From assembly GCF_003347495.1 (NCBI RefSeq), contig NZ_QCXY01000003.1:310001-374000 (forward strand): DNA of 64,000 nucleotides, written 5' to 3'. The position numbers and the translations under genes were made by a program. The stretch's first letter is position 1, and each line of letters begins with the position of its first letter. The notes under the pieces were generated by a model. The model was not told where the DNA came from and did not search any database. It saw nothing but the letters and a program-made list of their open reading frames with translations. The stretch comes from Pleomorphovibrio marinus (GTDB lineage: Bacteria; Bacteroidota; Bacteroidia; Cytophagales; Cyclobacteriaceae). Shown piece after piece: positions 53,584 to 63,470 of the stretch.

Positions 53584-55089
53584 CTATCGCATTGGCGGCA
53601 ACTCTGTTGGCTTTCCGTTTAAGGTATTAAAGAAATCGGCTTTCATCGCTTCCGCATCGATTTCTCTAATGATGTAAACATCCGTTGACGACTCGACCTT
53701 CTGCCAACGATATTCCTGATCAGGACCTTGGACGGAAGAAGGCTCCACCGAGGTAAGCCAGTCTAACCCAAGGTGCTTACCGACAACCATGGAGACCACC
53801 GCCACGTCATAAAGTGCCTTTTTGGGTTGAGTGGACCAAATATTCGAAATTGCTACAAGATAATCGCCCAACTTATTTTTGGGATAAAGGCCTAAATCTG
53901 TGCGTTTGTCAAGAGCGAGACTGGCACCGGTGGGGTTCTCAAGAAGGATCCAGAACTCGATGCCGCTCTGACCTGTTACATAGACCGACCAGGGGTCGTT
54001 CTCCCCATTGAAGCTCCTGACGTTGACCTGTTCCGGCCCACCCCCCAGCCAGATGATTTTGATTCGGCTTTTCAAGTCCAATCCCTCTTCACGCGCAAGA
54101 AGAATCGCGTTGGCGATGTTGGTGCAAGGTCCGACAGGGAGTACCCATACAGGATTGTCGGGCGATGCACCACGAGCTGCTGCCAAAATAGCTTCGCTGG
54201 CTTCGCTTTTGACCGGACGGGTGTCCTGCCAGTTGCCACTGGAAGGGGCCTGCAATGGCGCTTTTGACCCGTGGAACACCTGAGGCATTAAGTTTTCGGT
54301 CCTATGCATCAAGAGATCACTTTGGCGGCTGAGGGCTAGGATATGGATAATCTCGCCATAGTTCATCTGCTCCTGTGCATCTCCACCACGATCAGTGCGG
54401 TGGGGACCGTGATGGACGCTGTTGATACCTAGCACATCCATGTTACTGAAAAGGCCGTAGCCAATGTAATGTTGGTCATCGATTTCATTGCGGGCGTCAG
54501 TGTCGAGTAGGACCTGTGGCAGGTGCAGTGTTTCCGGCGTGTGTACCCGAACGATGGCCGAGGATAGCTCCTTGAATGTGTCGCCCTCCTTTGATCCCAT
54601 AACAATGCGGTAAAACCCAGGTTCTTGGTACGTGTGAGAGACCGATTTACCGTAAGCTGTAGTCCCGTCCCCCAGCTCCCAGTGAGGATTGCTTGGATTA
54701 CCATTGAGTTTGAACGTTACAGGCTTTCCAGTAAGTACTGGACCCTCGAGCGGAACTATCACCTCTACAGGGGCATTGCTCACCCACGACTTTGAAGCAT
54801 AGCCATTTCCGTGGAGTGCATTAGCATAGACGGAGTCCTGCCCGATCACCAGTGCTGTGAAAGTCTCATTGGTGGTTAGGCCTTGCGCGGCAGCGAAGCC
54901 CGCAGGAAGGCCAAAGATGAGGCCGAAAGCCAGCATGACTGTGGCCTTCCGACGAAAAAACCGACCTGGATATTGCAGGGCAATTCTCCTCAAAACACGG
55001 CCCACCGTTAAATCGCCAGGATGGGTGGTAAGGATACCCTCGATCATTTCATCTAAGAAAATCTCTGCTTTATTCATTATTTTTTTCAT
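53584..55089 (-). CDS. PKD-domain nucleoside-hydrolase-like protein with N-terminal extension
   Basis: About 501 residues. About 50 residues (MKKIMNKAEIFLDEMIEGIL ...) precede a signal-like segment (RRKATVMLAFGLIFGLPAGFAAAQ), so a later start such as ATG in VMLAFGL is possible. The PKD-like domain has PVTFKLNGNPSNPHWELGDG and VSHTYQEPGFYRIVMGS. The nucleoside-hydrolase-like domain has LLDTDARNEIDDQHYIGYGL, VWVLPVGPCTNIANAILLA and KIIWLGGGPEQV. DTDxRNExDDQ is the family's calcium-ribose site in altered form. The bases look more GC-rich than neighbouring genes, so transfer from another phylum is possible. Substrate unknown; it may act on a glycoside. Confidence 0.82.
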   Translation of the reverse strand: MKKIMNKAEIFLDEMIEGILTTHPGDLTVGRVLRRIALQYPGRFFRRKATVMLAFGLIFGLPAGFAAAQGLTTNETFTALVIGQDSVYANALHGNGYASKSWVSNAPVEVIVPLEGPVLTGKPVTFKLNGNPSNPHWELGDGTTAYGKSVSHTYQEPGFYRIVMGSKEGDTFKELSSAIVRVHTPETLHLPQVLLDTDARNEIDDQHYIGYGLFSNMDVLGINSVHHGPHRTDRGGDAQEQMNYGEIIHILALSRQSDLLMHRTENLMPQVFHGSKAPLQAPSSGNWQDTRPVKSEASEAILAAARGASPDNPVWVLPVGPCTNIANAILLAREEGLDLKSRIKIIWLGGGPEQVNVRSFNGENDPWSVYVTGQSGIEFWILLENPTGASLALDKRTDLGLYPKNKLGDYLVAISNIWSTQPKKALYDVAVVSMVVGKHLGLDWLTSVEPSSVQGPDQEYRWQKVESSTDVYIIREIDAEAMKADFFNTLNGKPTELPPMR

Positions 55090-55605
55090 CGCCGTTTAGT
55101 TTTGATGAAATTTAATTCTATGTAATTACAAGAGGAGAAAGCACCAAAATAAAGAGGTAAACATAGCGAAAAACAGTTTTTTAACGCTTTTTGGCGCCTT
55201 TCTGTATTCTTTCCTTTTAAACTCGAATGGGAAAGGCTATGGCCATTCCTGTAAGGTAAAGGACCAGATCAAGCAGTAACTGCTAAAGTTAAAGCCTACC
55301 GCTTGGAGATTTAATTTGTCCTAATCGGAAAACATCATTCCACTAGGGAACGTGTTTGCATCGACTGCCACCAAGAAAAATTAAGTTGTGCTCCGTAAGA
55401 AATTTTGAGAGGTTTTCATTTCAATTTATTTTGAGTTTACAATGAGTGGAATGATAATGATCAAGGCCATTCACCAAGGACTTGTTTTTTTATCAGTAAA
55501 TTAGTGTATTCTGATTAAAATTTAATTGAATATTAAAAAAAATAACCGAGAACTTTTGAAAGTTCCCGGTTTAATTCCAGAGTTAATTATATTAACTATA
55601 TTAAT
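55090..55605. other. Intergenic stretch before SusD stop
   Basis: Contains the SusC/SusD terminator at 55535-55571. Nothing else was recognised; it is AT-rich with no open frame of note. Confidence 0.5.
55535..55571 (-). terminator. Intrinsic terminator after second susD-like gene
   Basis: A long stem with one mismatch (55544-55556 with 55559-55571) and a 2-nt loop; on the minus strand it is followed by an eight-T run (A-run 55535-55542 on plus). It lies about 35 bp beyond the SusD stop. Confidence 0.8.
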
Positions 55606-57138
55606 TTAATAACCCAGATTCTGAGACATGTTTGCATTATCGATAACTTCTCCATCAGGCAGAGGGAAATTGATATTGAATGAACGCCACTCAGCATCAT
55701 TGCGTTCTGAGCTCCAATCCCAATTGGTAAGGTCTACTTCTCCCGCCATGTGGCGTCTTCTGAGATCATAATAGCGGTGCCCTTCCTCAATTGCTAGTTC
55801 AAGCCTTCTTTCTAAAAAAAGCCATTCCAGTACTTGGTTTCTATCTGCACTTATGGGACGATCTGCAGGGATAACAGCAGGAATACCATCCAGGGTGGAA
55901 TTTCTCGCCCTTTCCCTTATTTGATTAATAATTTCCAAAGCATCACTAAGACTGCCCCCTGACCGGGTAATTGCCTCAGCTTTTATCAAAAGAATATCCG
56001 CATATCTGAGGATTCTTGGATTATTTCGGCTTGATCCATTGGCCCCGCCTGGGTCGTTTGTCCAGTTGCCATCCCTGATATATTTGCGTACGTTGAGCCT
56101 TAAGCCAGGCGTCGGATCGAAAATATACTCTGTCCTTGGGTCTCCGGATTCGTAGGCGTTTTTTAAGGATTCAGTCGCCGTGTATATTGCGTTTCCTATC
56201 CAAGAAGGCCTATTCGCAAACATTCCCCAATAAGCCCCCGTATCACCAACCACGGCAAAACTGTCATTATCAAGAGATGTATTATTAAGGCCAGATTGTT
56301 GGTTTGCCTGAAACTCAAATAATGATTCAGCATTGTTTTCCATGGCTGCATCAAAATTATCACCATAATTTGGCATCAATTCCATCCCGCTCATTGCGTC
56401 CACATTTTGTATAGCGGCAGTAAAATCCGCTTCGCTTCCGGTGACTGTGCCTCTGAAGACAAGGGCTTTCGCTCTCAAACCTAAGGCGGAATTCCGGGTC
56501 ACCCTTCCCCGAAATTCAGGATTCCAGCTCGAAGGTAAAAGTTGGGCTGCCTCTTCCAAATCGACAATGACCTGATCAAGGAGTTCAGTGCCTGAAGAAT
56601 TAGGAGGATAGGCATTTTCCAAAGCCACAATCCGCTCATTCACTAAAGGGGCAGTGCCATATACGTTCCACAATCTAAAATTCATCCAAGCCCTGAGAAA
56701 CAATGCTTCTCCTTTGTGGAAATCTCTTAATTCAGGTTGACTTTCATATGCGAAATCACCATTCTCCTCGATTTTTTGAAGCACTACATTGGCCCTAGCA
56801 ATTAGCTGGTAAGCAAATCGATAGAAATTATTGAGTGTAGCCAAGCTGCCTTGGAGACCTTGGAAAAATTCATATTCGTGGCCTTGCCTTGTGGTAAGGT
56901 CATCACTCGGAGCGAGCCAAATACTCTGAATCCAGTTGTTTTGTCCGCCTCTAAAGGTATAGAAAAAACCTACCTTCTGATAAATCCCCAAAACCGCCTG
57001 ATTCATTTGCGTTTCATTGTTAAAGAAACTAGCTTCAGTATCACCTATTGGATCCAGATCGATATTATCTTCATTACATCCTGATGCCGCAAATACCAAC
57101 AGCAACATCACAGTGAATATTTTCTTTATATTTTTCAT
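55606..57138 (-). CDS. susD: SusD/RagB-family glycan-binding lipoprotein
   Basis: About 510 residues. Lipobox AASGC (Cys21), then NIDLDPIGDTEASFFNNETQ. TPR-like helices (EALFLRAWMNFRLWNVYGTAPLV, LGLRAKALVFRGTVTG) and the C-terminal signature RILRYADILLIKAEAITRSGG with WLFLERRLELAIEEGHRYYDLR are all present. It is the surface glycan-binding partner of the SusC protein encoded 18 bp upstream. The two share no strong identity with the first locus, so the bound glycan probably differs. Confidence 0.95.
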   Translation of the reverse strand: MKNIKKIFTVMLLLVFAASGCNEDNIDLDPIGDTEASFFNNETQMNQAVLGIYQKVGFFYTFRGGQNNWIQSIWLAPSDDLTTRQGHEYEFFQGLQGSLATLNNFYRFAYQLIARANVVLQKIEENGDFAYESQPELRDFHKGEALFLRAWMNFRLWNVYGTAPLVNERIVALENAYPPNSSGTELLDQVIVDLEEAAQLLPSSWNPEFRGRVTRNSALGLRAKALVFRGTVTGSEADFTAAIQNVDAMSGMELMPNYGDNFDAAMENNAESLFEFQANQQSGLNNTSLDNDSFAVVGDTGAYWGMFANRPSWIGNAIYTATESLKNAYESGDPRTEYIFDPTPGLRLNVRKYIRDGNWTNDPGGANGSSRNNPRILRYADILLIKAEAITRSGGSLSDALEIINQIRERARNSTLDGIPAVIPADRPISADRNQVLEWLFLERRLELAIEEGHRYYDLRRRHMAGEVDLTNWDWSSERNDAEWRSFNINFPLPDGEVIDNANMSQNLGY

Positions 57139-57156
57139 TTCTTAAAACGTTGAAAA

Positions 57157-60100
57157 TTAAAAACCAAGATTAACACCGAATATAAAAGAAGTGGGTGTTG
57201 TATCATTTTCAGGGTCAAGACCAGGAAATGGTGAGAAAACAAACATATTCTGCCCCATTAGATACGTCCTTAAATTACTCAACCCCAAGCGTTGCAACGC
57301 ATTCCCCTGGAATGTGTAACCAACCTGAAAATTTTGAAATCTGAAGAAAGACCTGCTAACCACGTGTCTGTCTGACAGCCTGTTATTTCCGGAAGGGTCG
57401 TTATGTATGGCTCTAGGAATCGTATTAGACGGATTGGAGGGTGTCCAGCGATCCATAATATCCACCAAAAAGTTACCTCCCCCAGCTCCTACACTATTCC
57501 GGTCCGAGGTAAAGAAGCCCTGAACATCTCCGGTACCTCTGAAATCAATGGAGAAATCAAAGTTTCTATAATTAGCTCCTGTATTTATCCCATAAAAATA
57601 GCCTGGGATGGTCTTGCCCAAATACGTTTGGTCAAAAGAGTTAATTACACCGTCAGGATTGGGGCTAAACAATGCCTGCTCCCCATCTTCTGCCGTTGGA
57701 GGTCCCTGTATGTCCACAAAACGTACATCTCCAGGCGATTTAAGAACCATTCTGCCCGGATCGTCATACTGACTTGTCCAAGCATTTACTTCCTCCTCAT
57801 TCTGGAATATACCATCTGTCATATAACCCCACAAAAAATTGAGCGGGCGATCGTTTTCAATTCTGTTGCTATTACCCCCCTGAGGTTGGTTTCTATATAA
57901 ATTGGAAACTCTGTTTCGAACGGTGGTGAGGTTAGCAGCTATATTATAGCCCAATTCCCCGATTCTGTCTTGATAACCTACCTGCATTTCAAAGCCACGG
58001 TTACTAATACTAGCAAGATTTACTACAGGTTGGGACAATGCACCTATTACTTGAGGGATATTGATAGCTTGCAAAATTCCATCGGTAAAGCGGTCGTAAT
58101 ATTCTAGTGTAAGTGATAGCTTGTTCTCGAGCATTAACATATCCACACCTAAATTGGTGGTAGTGACGGTTTCCCAGCTCATATCCATTATTGGGAAATC
58201 ACCCAATGCCATGGCAGGGTACCTTATACCGTCTCCTATTCCTGTGGATCCTTCTCCAAGATGGTATACTGGGTTAAAGTTTACCAAAGAAAGATAGGCA
58301 AATGCCCTGGTCTCTTGGTTACCTGCCACACCCCAGCCGGCTCTTATTTTCATGTCATTAATAAAATTTACCCCTTGCATAAAGGGTTCTGCACTGATCC
58401 TCCACGCAGCGGCCAAACCTGGGAATGTGCCCCATCTATAGCCTGGAGCGAAATTAGAGCTTCCGTCTCTTCGCAGTGTGGCATCCAAATAATACTTGCT
58501 ATCATAGTTATAACTCAATCGCCCCATATACCCTTGAAGAGCTACTGGAGTTCTTTCATAGAAAATCTGTTTATCCGTCTGAGCCCATCCCTCATCAATC
58601 CTTCTTTGATCATAGTCGGGTAATATGGAGTTGCGGTCAATCGACATCTGGGTATTGTTCCATTGAATTTTTTGATCCATCGCATTGAAGATGAGATCAA
58701 AACTATGATTGCCAAAATTTTTGTTGTACCCTATCAAAAACTCCTTAACCACATTGATATTTTCGTTCACTCTACGCCGGTAAGTATTACCTTCCTGATC
58801 ATAAACTCTACCATAGTTCGCATCAAATAAACCTCGTCTGGCATCATGAAACCTATCTTGTGCGTTCTGAGAGTAATCAAAACTTATAGATCCTCTGAAT
58901 CTAAGACCTTCAACAGGAGTCGCTTCCGCATAAAAAGACCCTATATTTCTCAATACATTCCTCGTGACGGTATTCAAATCTGCAACTCCCAAAAAGTGGC
59001 TTCTTGTACCATTTCCATATCCATTTGACAAAAACTGATCGCCGATCGTTCTTCCTGGTAATGCATAACCCATAAAACCATTCGTGTCATATACTGGCTG
59101 CCAAGGCACGTTGAATGCGGTATTCAAATCCCCTCCACCAATATCGTCGGTCTCTGAATAAATGAACCTAAAAGATTCACCTACTTTTAACCAAGGGGTG
59201 ACTTGGTGGTCGGAGTTAACAAATGCTGAATAACGTTTGAATCGACTGTAGAACATGGCGTTCTCCTGATCGGCATAACCCGCTCCTACAGAATAATTTG
59301 ACATTTCATTTCCTCCTGAAATGGTGACATTATAATCTTGTATGGGAGCGTTGGGGTTTCTCGCTGCTCTTTGCCAGTCACCCGTAGTAAAAGGTGCATT
59401 GCCAAGATAATTAGGGTCATTGTTATCATAAAACCTGAAAAAATTGGGATCTGGAGCCGCATTGGGATTGGCATTCAGTGCCTCATTATAAGTTTGAACA
59501 TAATCCCTTACTCCCATTACCTCCCAATCAGGCCTTACATTTTGAATTCCAAACCGGGCAGAAACATCAACTTTAGGCTTGCCTTTGGCACCGCGTTTTG
59601 TGGTAATTAATACTACCCCATTGGAGGCACGGACTCCGTAAATTGCTGTGGCAGCGGCATCCTTTAAAACCGAAATAGATTCAATATCATTGGGGTTGAT
59701 CATATTGAAAACATTCAGCCCGCCTCGCAAGTCTTGTACTCTTGAATTGTCGCCTCTTGGAGCCCCTCCTTCATAGATTGGAACCCCATCAATGACAAAA
59801 AGTGGATCATTAAATCCTAGGGTACTTACCCCTCTTATACGTACCTGTGGTCTGGCATTGGGGTTACTGCCCGGATTGCTTACAAACACGCCTGCCATTC
59901 TGCCCTGCATCGACATTTCAGGTGACATAGCAGCAGTTTTGGTGATTTCCTCTGATGAGATTGTAGATATCGCCCCGGTAAGGTCTTTCTTTTCCCGTGT
60001 GCCATATCCTATTACCACTACTTCATCTAACGAGTTAGCATCCTCAACCATTTGGACGTCAATGGTATTGGAGGTACCCACTTCTCTTCGTTGACTCACA

Positions 60101-60660
60101 TAACCCACAAACGAAAAAACCAACACAGAGCCCTCCTCTGCACTGATGGTGTAATTCCCATCAATATCAGTAACTGTTCCCGTCGTAGTGCCTTCAATTA
60201 TTATGGTCACGCCAGGCATCCGTTCCCCATTCTCATCCGTAATAATGCCTCCTACAGAGACCGGATCGACCGACTGAACCAAAACCGCTTCGTCACCCGC
60301 TCTCTTCACCACATCAATGCCATGGTTAACCTGACGAAAGGATAAATCACTCTGCATGGCTGCCTCGCGCAAAAACGTGATCAGCATTCCTGACTTTCTG
60401 TTAAAATTCATCACCATTTGCCGATCCACATCCCTATATTCATAGGAAAAATTAAAAGGCGTTTGCTGCTGCACCTCTCTAAAAAACTGTCGCAAACTTA
60501 GTTGCTCCGCAGAAAGTGTGACCCTTACTTCCTCTATATTTTTATATTGCCCGTTTGCATTTAAGGCCAAAACAAAGTTTAGTAGGAGGGTCTGAAGTAC
60601 TAAACCGTATAGAAAGCATTTGGACAACATAAGTATTGTCTTTAGTAATTTATTTTTCAT
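57157..60660 (-). CDS. susC: SusC/RagA-family TonB-dependent receptor with STN domain
   Basis: About 1167 residues from ATG 60660 (MKNKLLKTILMLSKCFLYGL), a signal peptide; the open frame runs to 60753 without useful sequence. Domains in order: STN (LSLRQFFREVQQQTPFNFSY), carboxypeptidase-like (VGGIITDENGERMPGVTI), plug (RGVSTLGFNDPLFVIDGVP, SISVLKDAAATAIYGVRASNG), and TonB barrel ending FIFGVNLGF. The STN domain implies signalling to FecR and the sigma factor. It is the channel partner of the following SusD. Confidence 0.95.
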   Translation of the reverse strand: MKNKLLKTILMLSKCFLYGLVLQTLLLNFVLALNANGQYKNIEEVRVTLSAEQLSLRQFFREVQQQTPFNFSYEYRDVDRQMVMNFNRKSGMLITFLREAAMQSDLSFRQVNHGIDVVKRAGDEAVLVQSVDPVSVGGIITDENGERMPGVTIIIEGTTTGTVTDIDGNYTISAEEGSVLVFSFVGYVSQRREVGTSNTIDVQMVEDANSLDEVVVIGYGTREKKDLTGAISTISSEEITKTAAMSPEMSMQGRMAGVFVSNPGSNPNARPQVRIRGVSTLGFNDPLFVIDGVPIYEGGAPRGDNSRVQDLRGGLNVFNMINPNDIESISVLKDAAATAIYGVRASNGVVLITTKRGAKGKPKVDVSARFGIQNVRPDWEVMGVRDYVQTYNEALNANPNAAPDPNFFRFYDNNDPNYLGNAPFTTGDWQRAARNPNAPIQDYNVTISGGNEMSNYSVGAGYADQENAMFYSRFKRYSAFVNSDHQVTPWLKVGESFRFIYSETDDIGGGDLNTAFNVPWQPVYDTNGFMGYALPGRTIGDQFLSNGYGNGTRSHFLGVADLNTVTRNVLRNIGSFYAEATPVEGLRFRGSISFDYSQNAQDRFHDARRGLFDANYGRVYDQEGNTYRRRVNENINVVKEFLIGYNKNFGNHSFDLIFNAMDQKIQWNNTQMSIDRNSILPDYDQRRIDEGWAQTDKQIFYERTPVALQGYMGRLSYNYDSKYYLDATLRRDGSSNFAPGYRWGTFPGLAAAWRISAEPFMQGVNFINDMKIRAGWGVAGNQETRAFAYLSLVNFNPVYHLGEGSTGIGDGIRYPAMALGDFPIMDMSWETVTTTNLGVDMLMLENKLSLTLEYYDRFTDGILQAINIPQVIGALSQPVVNLASISNRGFEMQVGYQDRIGELGYNIAANLTTVRNRVSNLYRNQPQGGNSNRIENDRPLNFLWGYMTDGIFQNEEEVNAWTSQYDDPGRMVLKSPGDVRFVDIQGPPTAEDGEQALFSPNPDGVINSFDQTYLGKTIPGYFYGINTGANYRNFDFSIDFRGTGDVQGFFTSDRNSVGAGGGNFLVDIMDRWTPSNPSNTIPRAIHNDPSGNNRLSDRHVVSRSFFRFQNFQVGYTFQGNALQRLGLSNLRTYLMGQNMFVFSPFPGLDPENDTTPTSFIFGVNLGF

Positions 60661-60755
60661 AATTTTACAAAGGTTTGTTGAATGTAAGATTTCGGTAAGC
60701 CCTACCTGACATGGTGTCCATTCCCCAATGATTGCCATGCGCAGGTTGACCATGA

Positions 60756-60790
60756 AGCCGGAGGGGAGACTACTCCTCTCCGGCTTTTTT
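60756..60790. other. Stem-loop between FecR and SusC genes
   Basis: A 12-bp stem with one G-T pair (60756-60767 with 60774-60785) followed by T on the plus strand. On the minus strand, the coding direction, it follows an A-run. It occupies the same position as the stems at 213 and 28459. Confidence 0.7.
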
Positions 60791-60816
60791 ATGATGTGTC
60801 CGCATTTTTCATGATC

Positions 60817-61863
60817 TTAGAAAGTTAGGTTTACTGATTTGTCGTTTATTTTATAGTTAAACCCCTGGATATAAGACATGCTCTCCAGCACCTCCTCCAG
60901 GGTTTGTTGCCGGTATTCGCCCGAAAACTGCCATCTTACTCCCTCTCCATTTTTCAGCAGAATTTCTACCCCATACCACTCTTCAAGTCCTTCCTTTACC
61001 TCTCTCAAAGAAGCCTTGTGAAACTGTAGCACACCTTCTTTCCACCCCAGCAACTTGGCAGGATCAAATCCACTAACATCCAGCGTGGCGGTGGCCTCGT
61101 CAAAATTCAGCATTTCACCGGGAGCCAAAGCAACCTGTTGGTGAGCTGAGGACACCTTCACCTTTCCGCTCACAAGGGCAACCCTGGTTTTGCCTGCATC
61201 TCTTGCGTTCACATTGAAGCTGGTGCCCAGCACAGTGGTCACCAAACCTTCCGTATTTACCTTAAAGGGTCTTAAGCTGTCCCTTTCCACCTCAAAATAG
61301 GCCTCCCCCTTTAGGCTGATCAGCCGCTGTTCCTTCCCGAATTTTTCGGGAAACTCCACCTCACTGGAAGAGTTCAGCCATACCCTGCTGCCATCTGCTA
61401 AGGTAAATTGCAACTTCTCTCCAGGACCGGTAACCTTTTTTATAAGGTTTTCTTCCAATTGGACAATTTGGGGTTCAATTTCAACCTGAGAAACGGGGGC
61501 AAACAACCAAACCAGCCCAATACTGGCCACCAGAATGGCCGCCACCCGACTCATCTGCCCCAAACCATCCCAAAAAAAACTGGTCCAGGAATGTTTTTTC
61601 TTAGATGCTATAGTTGATGCCGAAGGAGTAGATTTCTCCCTTTCCCTTAGCACTTGCTGAAGCACCTCTTCCCTCATACCCACCAGTGGTTCCGGCTGAT
61701 CAAACTTAGTCCTTAGCAGGATCTCCTTTGCCAACCTCATAGAAGGAAGCTGCTCCGGATTGGCTTTCCGCCATTGGTCCCAATAGGCCTCCAGTTCCTT
61801 ATCCGGTTGCCTTACCCATCGGATAAATTCAGGATGGGTCAAAAAATCTTCTATGTTCTTCAT
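60817..61863 (-). CDS. FecR-family anti-sigma factor
   Basis: About 348 residues from ATG 61863 (MKNIEDFLTHPEFIRWV). A GTG at 61872 is the alternative. N-terminal helical domain, one membrane segment (VAAILVASIGLVWLFAPVS), then periplasmic FecR domain (FTLADGSRVWLNSSSEVEF, GEAYFEVERDSLRPFKV, LGTSFNVNARDAG) and C-terminal DUF4974 domain (LREVKEGLEEWYGVEILL). It connects the STN-bearing SusC with the sigma factor encoded 75 bp upstream. Same gene order as the other two loci. Confidence 0.93.
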   Translation of the reverse strand: MKNIEDFLTHPEFIRWVRQPDKELEAYWDQWRKANPEQLPSMRLAKEILLRTKFDQPEPLVGMREEVLQQVLREREKSTPSASTIASKKKHSWTSFFWDGLGQMSRVAAILVASIGLVWLFAPVSQVEIEPQIVQLEENLIKKVTGPGEKLQFTLADGSRVWLNSSSEVEFPEKFGKEQRLISLKGEAYFEVERDSLRPFKVNTEGLVTTVLGTSFNVNARDAGKTRVALVSGKVKVSSAHQQVALAPGEMLNFDEATATLDVSGFDPAKLLGWKEGVLQFHKASLREVKEGLEEWYGVEILLKNGEGVRWQFSGEYRQQTLEEVLESMSYIQGFNYKINDKSVNLTF

Positions 61864-61937
61864 TTCTCTCACAGGTAAGCTAATAATGTTGGTGTAATGA
61901 ATATTCCCATTTTCTCGATGATTGAATTTTGATTAGC

Positions 61938-62549
61938 CTATATCACTTTCCGTAAATACCGGATGGCTTTAAACATCAGGTTCCTTGTGGTTTGCTGGTT
62001 TTCCAATCCCATGATTTCCTGAATTTGCCGGTAAGACAGTCCTTCGTAGAAACTGTAATAGATGATTTCCCTTTTCCGTGGACTTAATTGGGCAATGGCG
62101 GTATTCAGCTTGGCGATTTTTTCCTTCGTGAGTTGTTGGTCTATAAGTTGTGCCTCATGGGACAGGGTGAACTGAAAACCATCAGGAACGGTATCCAAAC
62201 TTTCCTTTTTCCCCTGCCAGGAAGAAAAGTCCTTGATCAATCGTCGTTTGATACTTTTGAAAAGGTAGAACTTGATGTCATCAGTGCCACCCAGATACTG
62301 CCTTCGCTCCCTTAGGTGGATGAACATATCCTGAAGGGCATCTTTGACCACTTCAGGATTGGCAATTATCCTGAACCCATACGCATACAAGGTATGGAAA
62401 TAGCGTTCATAGATATAGATAAACGCCGATTCGCTTCCTTCCCTAAAGGCATCCCAGGCCTCAGCATCTGACGAAAATGCGCCAGTGCCCTTAACGGGTA
62501 ACGTTTCCTCAGCATCTGGATAAGACGGTAAAAGTTTCTTTATAGGCAT
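61938..62549 (-). CDS. ECF RNA polymerase sigma factor
   Basis: About 203 residues. Region 2: AWDAFREGSESAFIYIYERYFHTL, VVKDALQDMFIHLRERR and KFYLFKSIKRRLIKDF. Region 4: AQLSPRKREIIYYSFYEGL followed by a helix-turn-helix in SYRQIQEIMGLENQQTTRNL. The region 2 start resembles the decayed fragment at 11654. First gene of the second complete sigma-FecR-SusC-SusD locus and probably its activator. Confidence 0.93.
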   Translation of the reverse strand: MPIKKLLPSYPDAEETLPVKGTGAFSSDAEAWDAFREGSESAFIYIYERYFHTLYAYGFRIIANPEVVKDALQDMFIHLRERRQYLGGTDDIKFYLFKSIKRRLIKDFSSWQGKKESLDTVPDGFQFTLSHEAQLIDQQLTKEKIAKLNTAIAQLSPRKREIIYYSFYEGLSYRQIQEIMGLENQQTTRNLMFKAIRYLRKVI

Positions 62550-62972
62550 TTTGGGTACTGACTTTCTATCAATTTCTTATTCCGATTATAACTGAAAAGC
62601 AATTTTTAATCGTACTTCATGGGATAAAGCAAACACATTGGGAAATGTAACCCATATTTTTAAAAAATCTTAACCCCCCTATTTTAACTTACTAATAATC
62701 AAATCATTAAGTTTTTGATTTATTGGTATCCATCCAATTTCCCAGATTTTCTTGTTGTTTGATCCTGTTTCTATACGCTAATCAACTCCAACTCATTCGT
62801 GGCCATCCGTGCATCAGTGGCTAGTAAGGTGTTGAACCATATAAGTAATATAAGGACATATGAGTTTTTCTTCCTCTTCTATGCCCTTATATGCCTTATA
62901 TGGTTAAATTAAAACACGTGTTGTCATTTATTGTGTAGAATATTAATTTAGTGTAAAACTCAGAATTTTTAA
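62550..62972. other. Intergenic stretch with palindromic element
   Basis: Holds the left copy of the palindromic element (62835-62905). The rest (62550-62834) is AT-rich with no gene. Upstream of the GxxExxY start no distinct promoter is recognised. Confidence 0.5.
62835..62905. repeat. Palindromic element, left copy
   Basis: About 71 bp beginning AACCATATAAG and ending with the complement CTTATATGGTT, so a long imperfect hairpin can form. Its last 30 bases (62876-62905) are identical to 63441-63470. With the right copy it brackets the GxxExxY gene in direct orientation. Confidence 0.8.
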
Positions 62973-63389
62973 ATGATAAAAATAACTAAAAGTTTTTTGA
63001 AGGACCTCGTCTATAAGGTGAATGGGGCAGCTATAGAAGTTCACAAAGTTTTGGGTCCCGGCTTGTTGGAAAGCGTGTATCATAAATGCATGAAAAAAGA
63101 ACTCCTCTTAAGAGGCCTGCACTTTCAATCTGAATTATTAGTACCAGTAAACTATAAGGGACTTGAAATTGACACGGATTTGCGCTGTGATTTTTTTGTT
63201 GAGAATATTTTGGTAGTGGAGTTAAAGGCAGTAGAATTTATCCTCCCGGTGCATGAAGCCCAGCTTATCACGTATATGAAACTATTGGGTTCACCTGAGG
63301 GATTATTGATCAATTTCAACACCACCAATATTTACAAAGAAGGTCAAAAAACCTATGTGAATGAAATTTACAGGCTACTTGAAGATTGA
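62973..63389 (+). CDS. GxxExxY protein
   Basis: About 138 residues. The naming motif is visible as GPGLLESVY. Other landmarks: VNGAAIEVHKVLG, CDFFVENILVVELKAVE (D-x(n)-E-x-K, PDDEXK-like) and HEAQLITYMKLLGSPEGLLINFN. The length is typical of the family. Its function is unproven, but a nuclease-like fold is expected from the E-x-K core. It lies alone on the plus strand between two copies of a palindromic element, so it may have moved with them. Confidence 0.9.
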   Translation: MIKITKSFLKDLVYKVNGAAIEVHKVLGPGLLESVYHKCMKKELLLRGLHFQSELLVPVNYKGLEIDTDLRCDFFVENILVVELKAVEFILPVHEAQLITYMKLLGSPEGLLINFNTTNIYKEGQKTYVNEIYRLLED

Positions 63390-63397
63390 TAGGTTTA

Positions 63398-63470
63398 AAC
63401 CATATTAGAAAAATAGGGACCTATGAGTTTTACTAGCCTTCTTCTATGCCCTTATATGCCTTATATGGTT
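63398..63470. repeat. Palindromic element, right copy
   Basis: About 73 bp, again AACCAT ... ATGGTT, in the same orientation as the left copy. On the minus strand it provides the last codons of the DUF2306-like gene. Confidence 0.8.
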
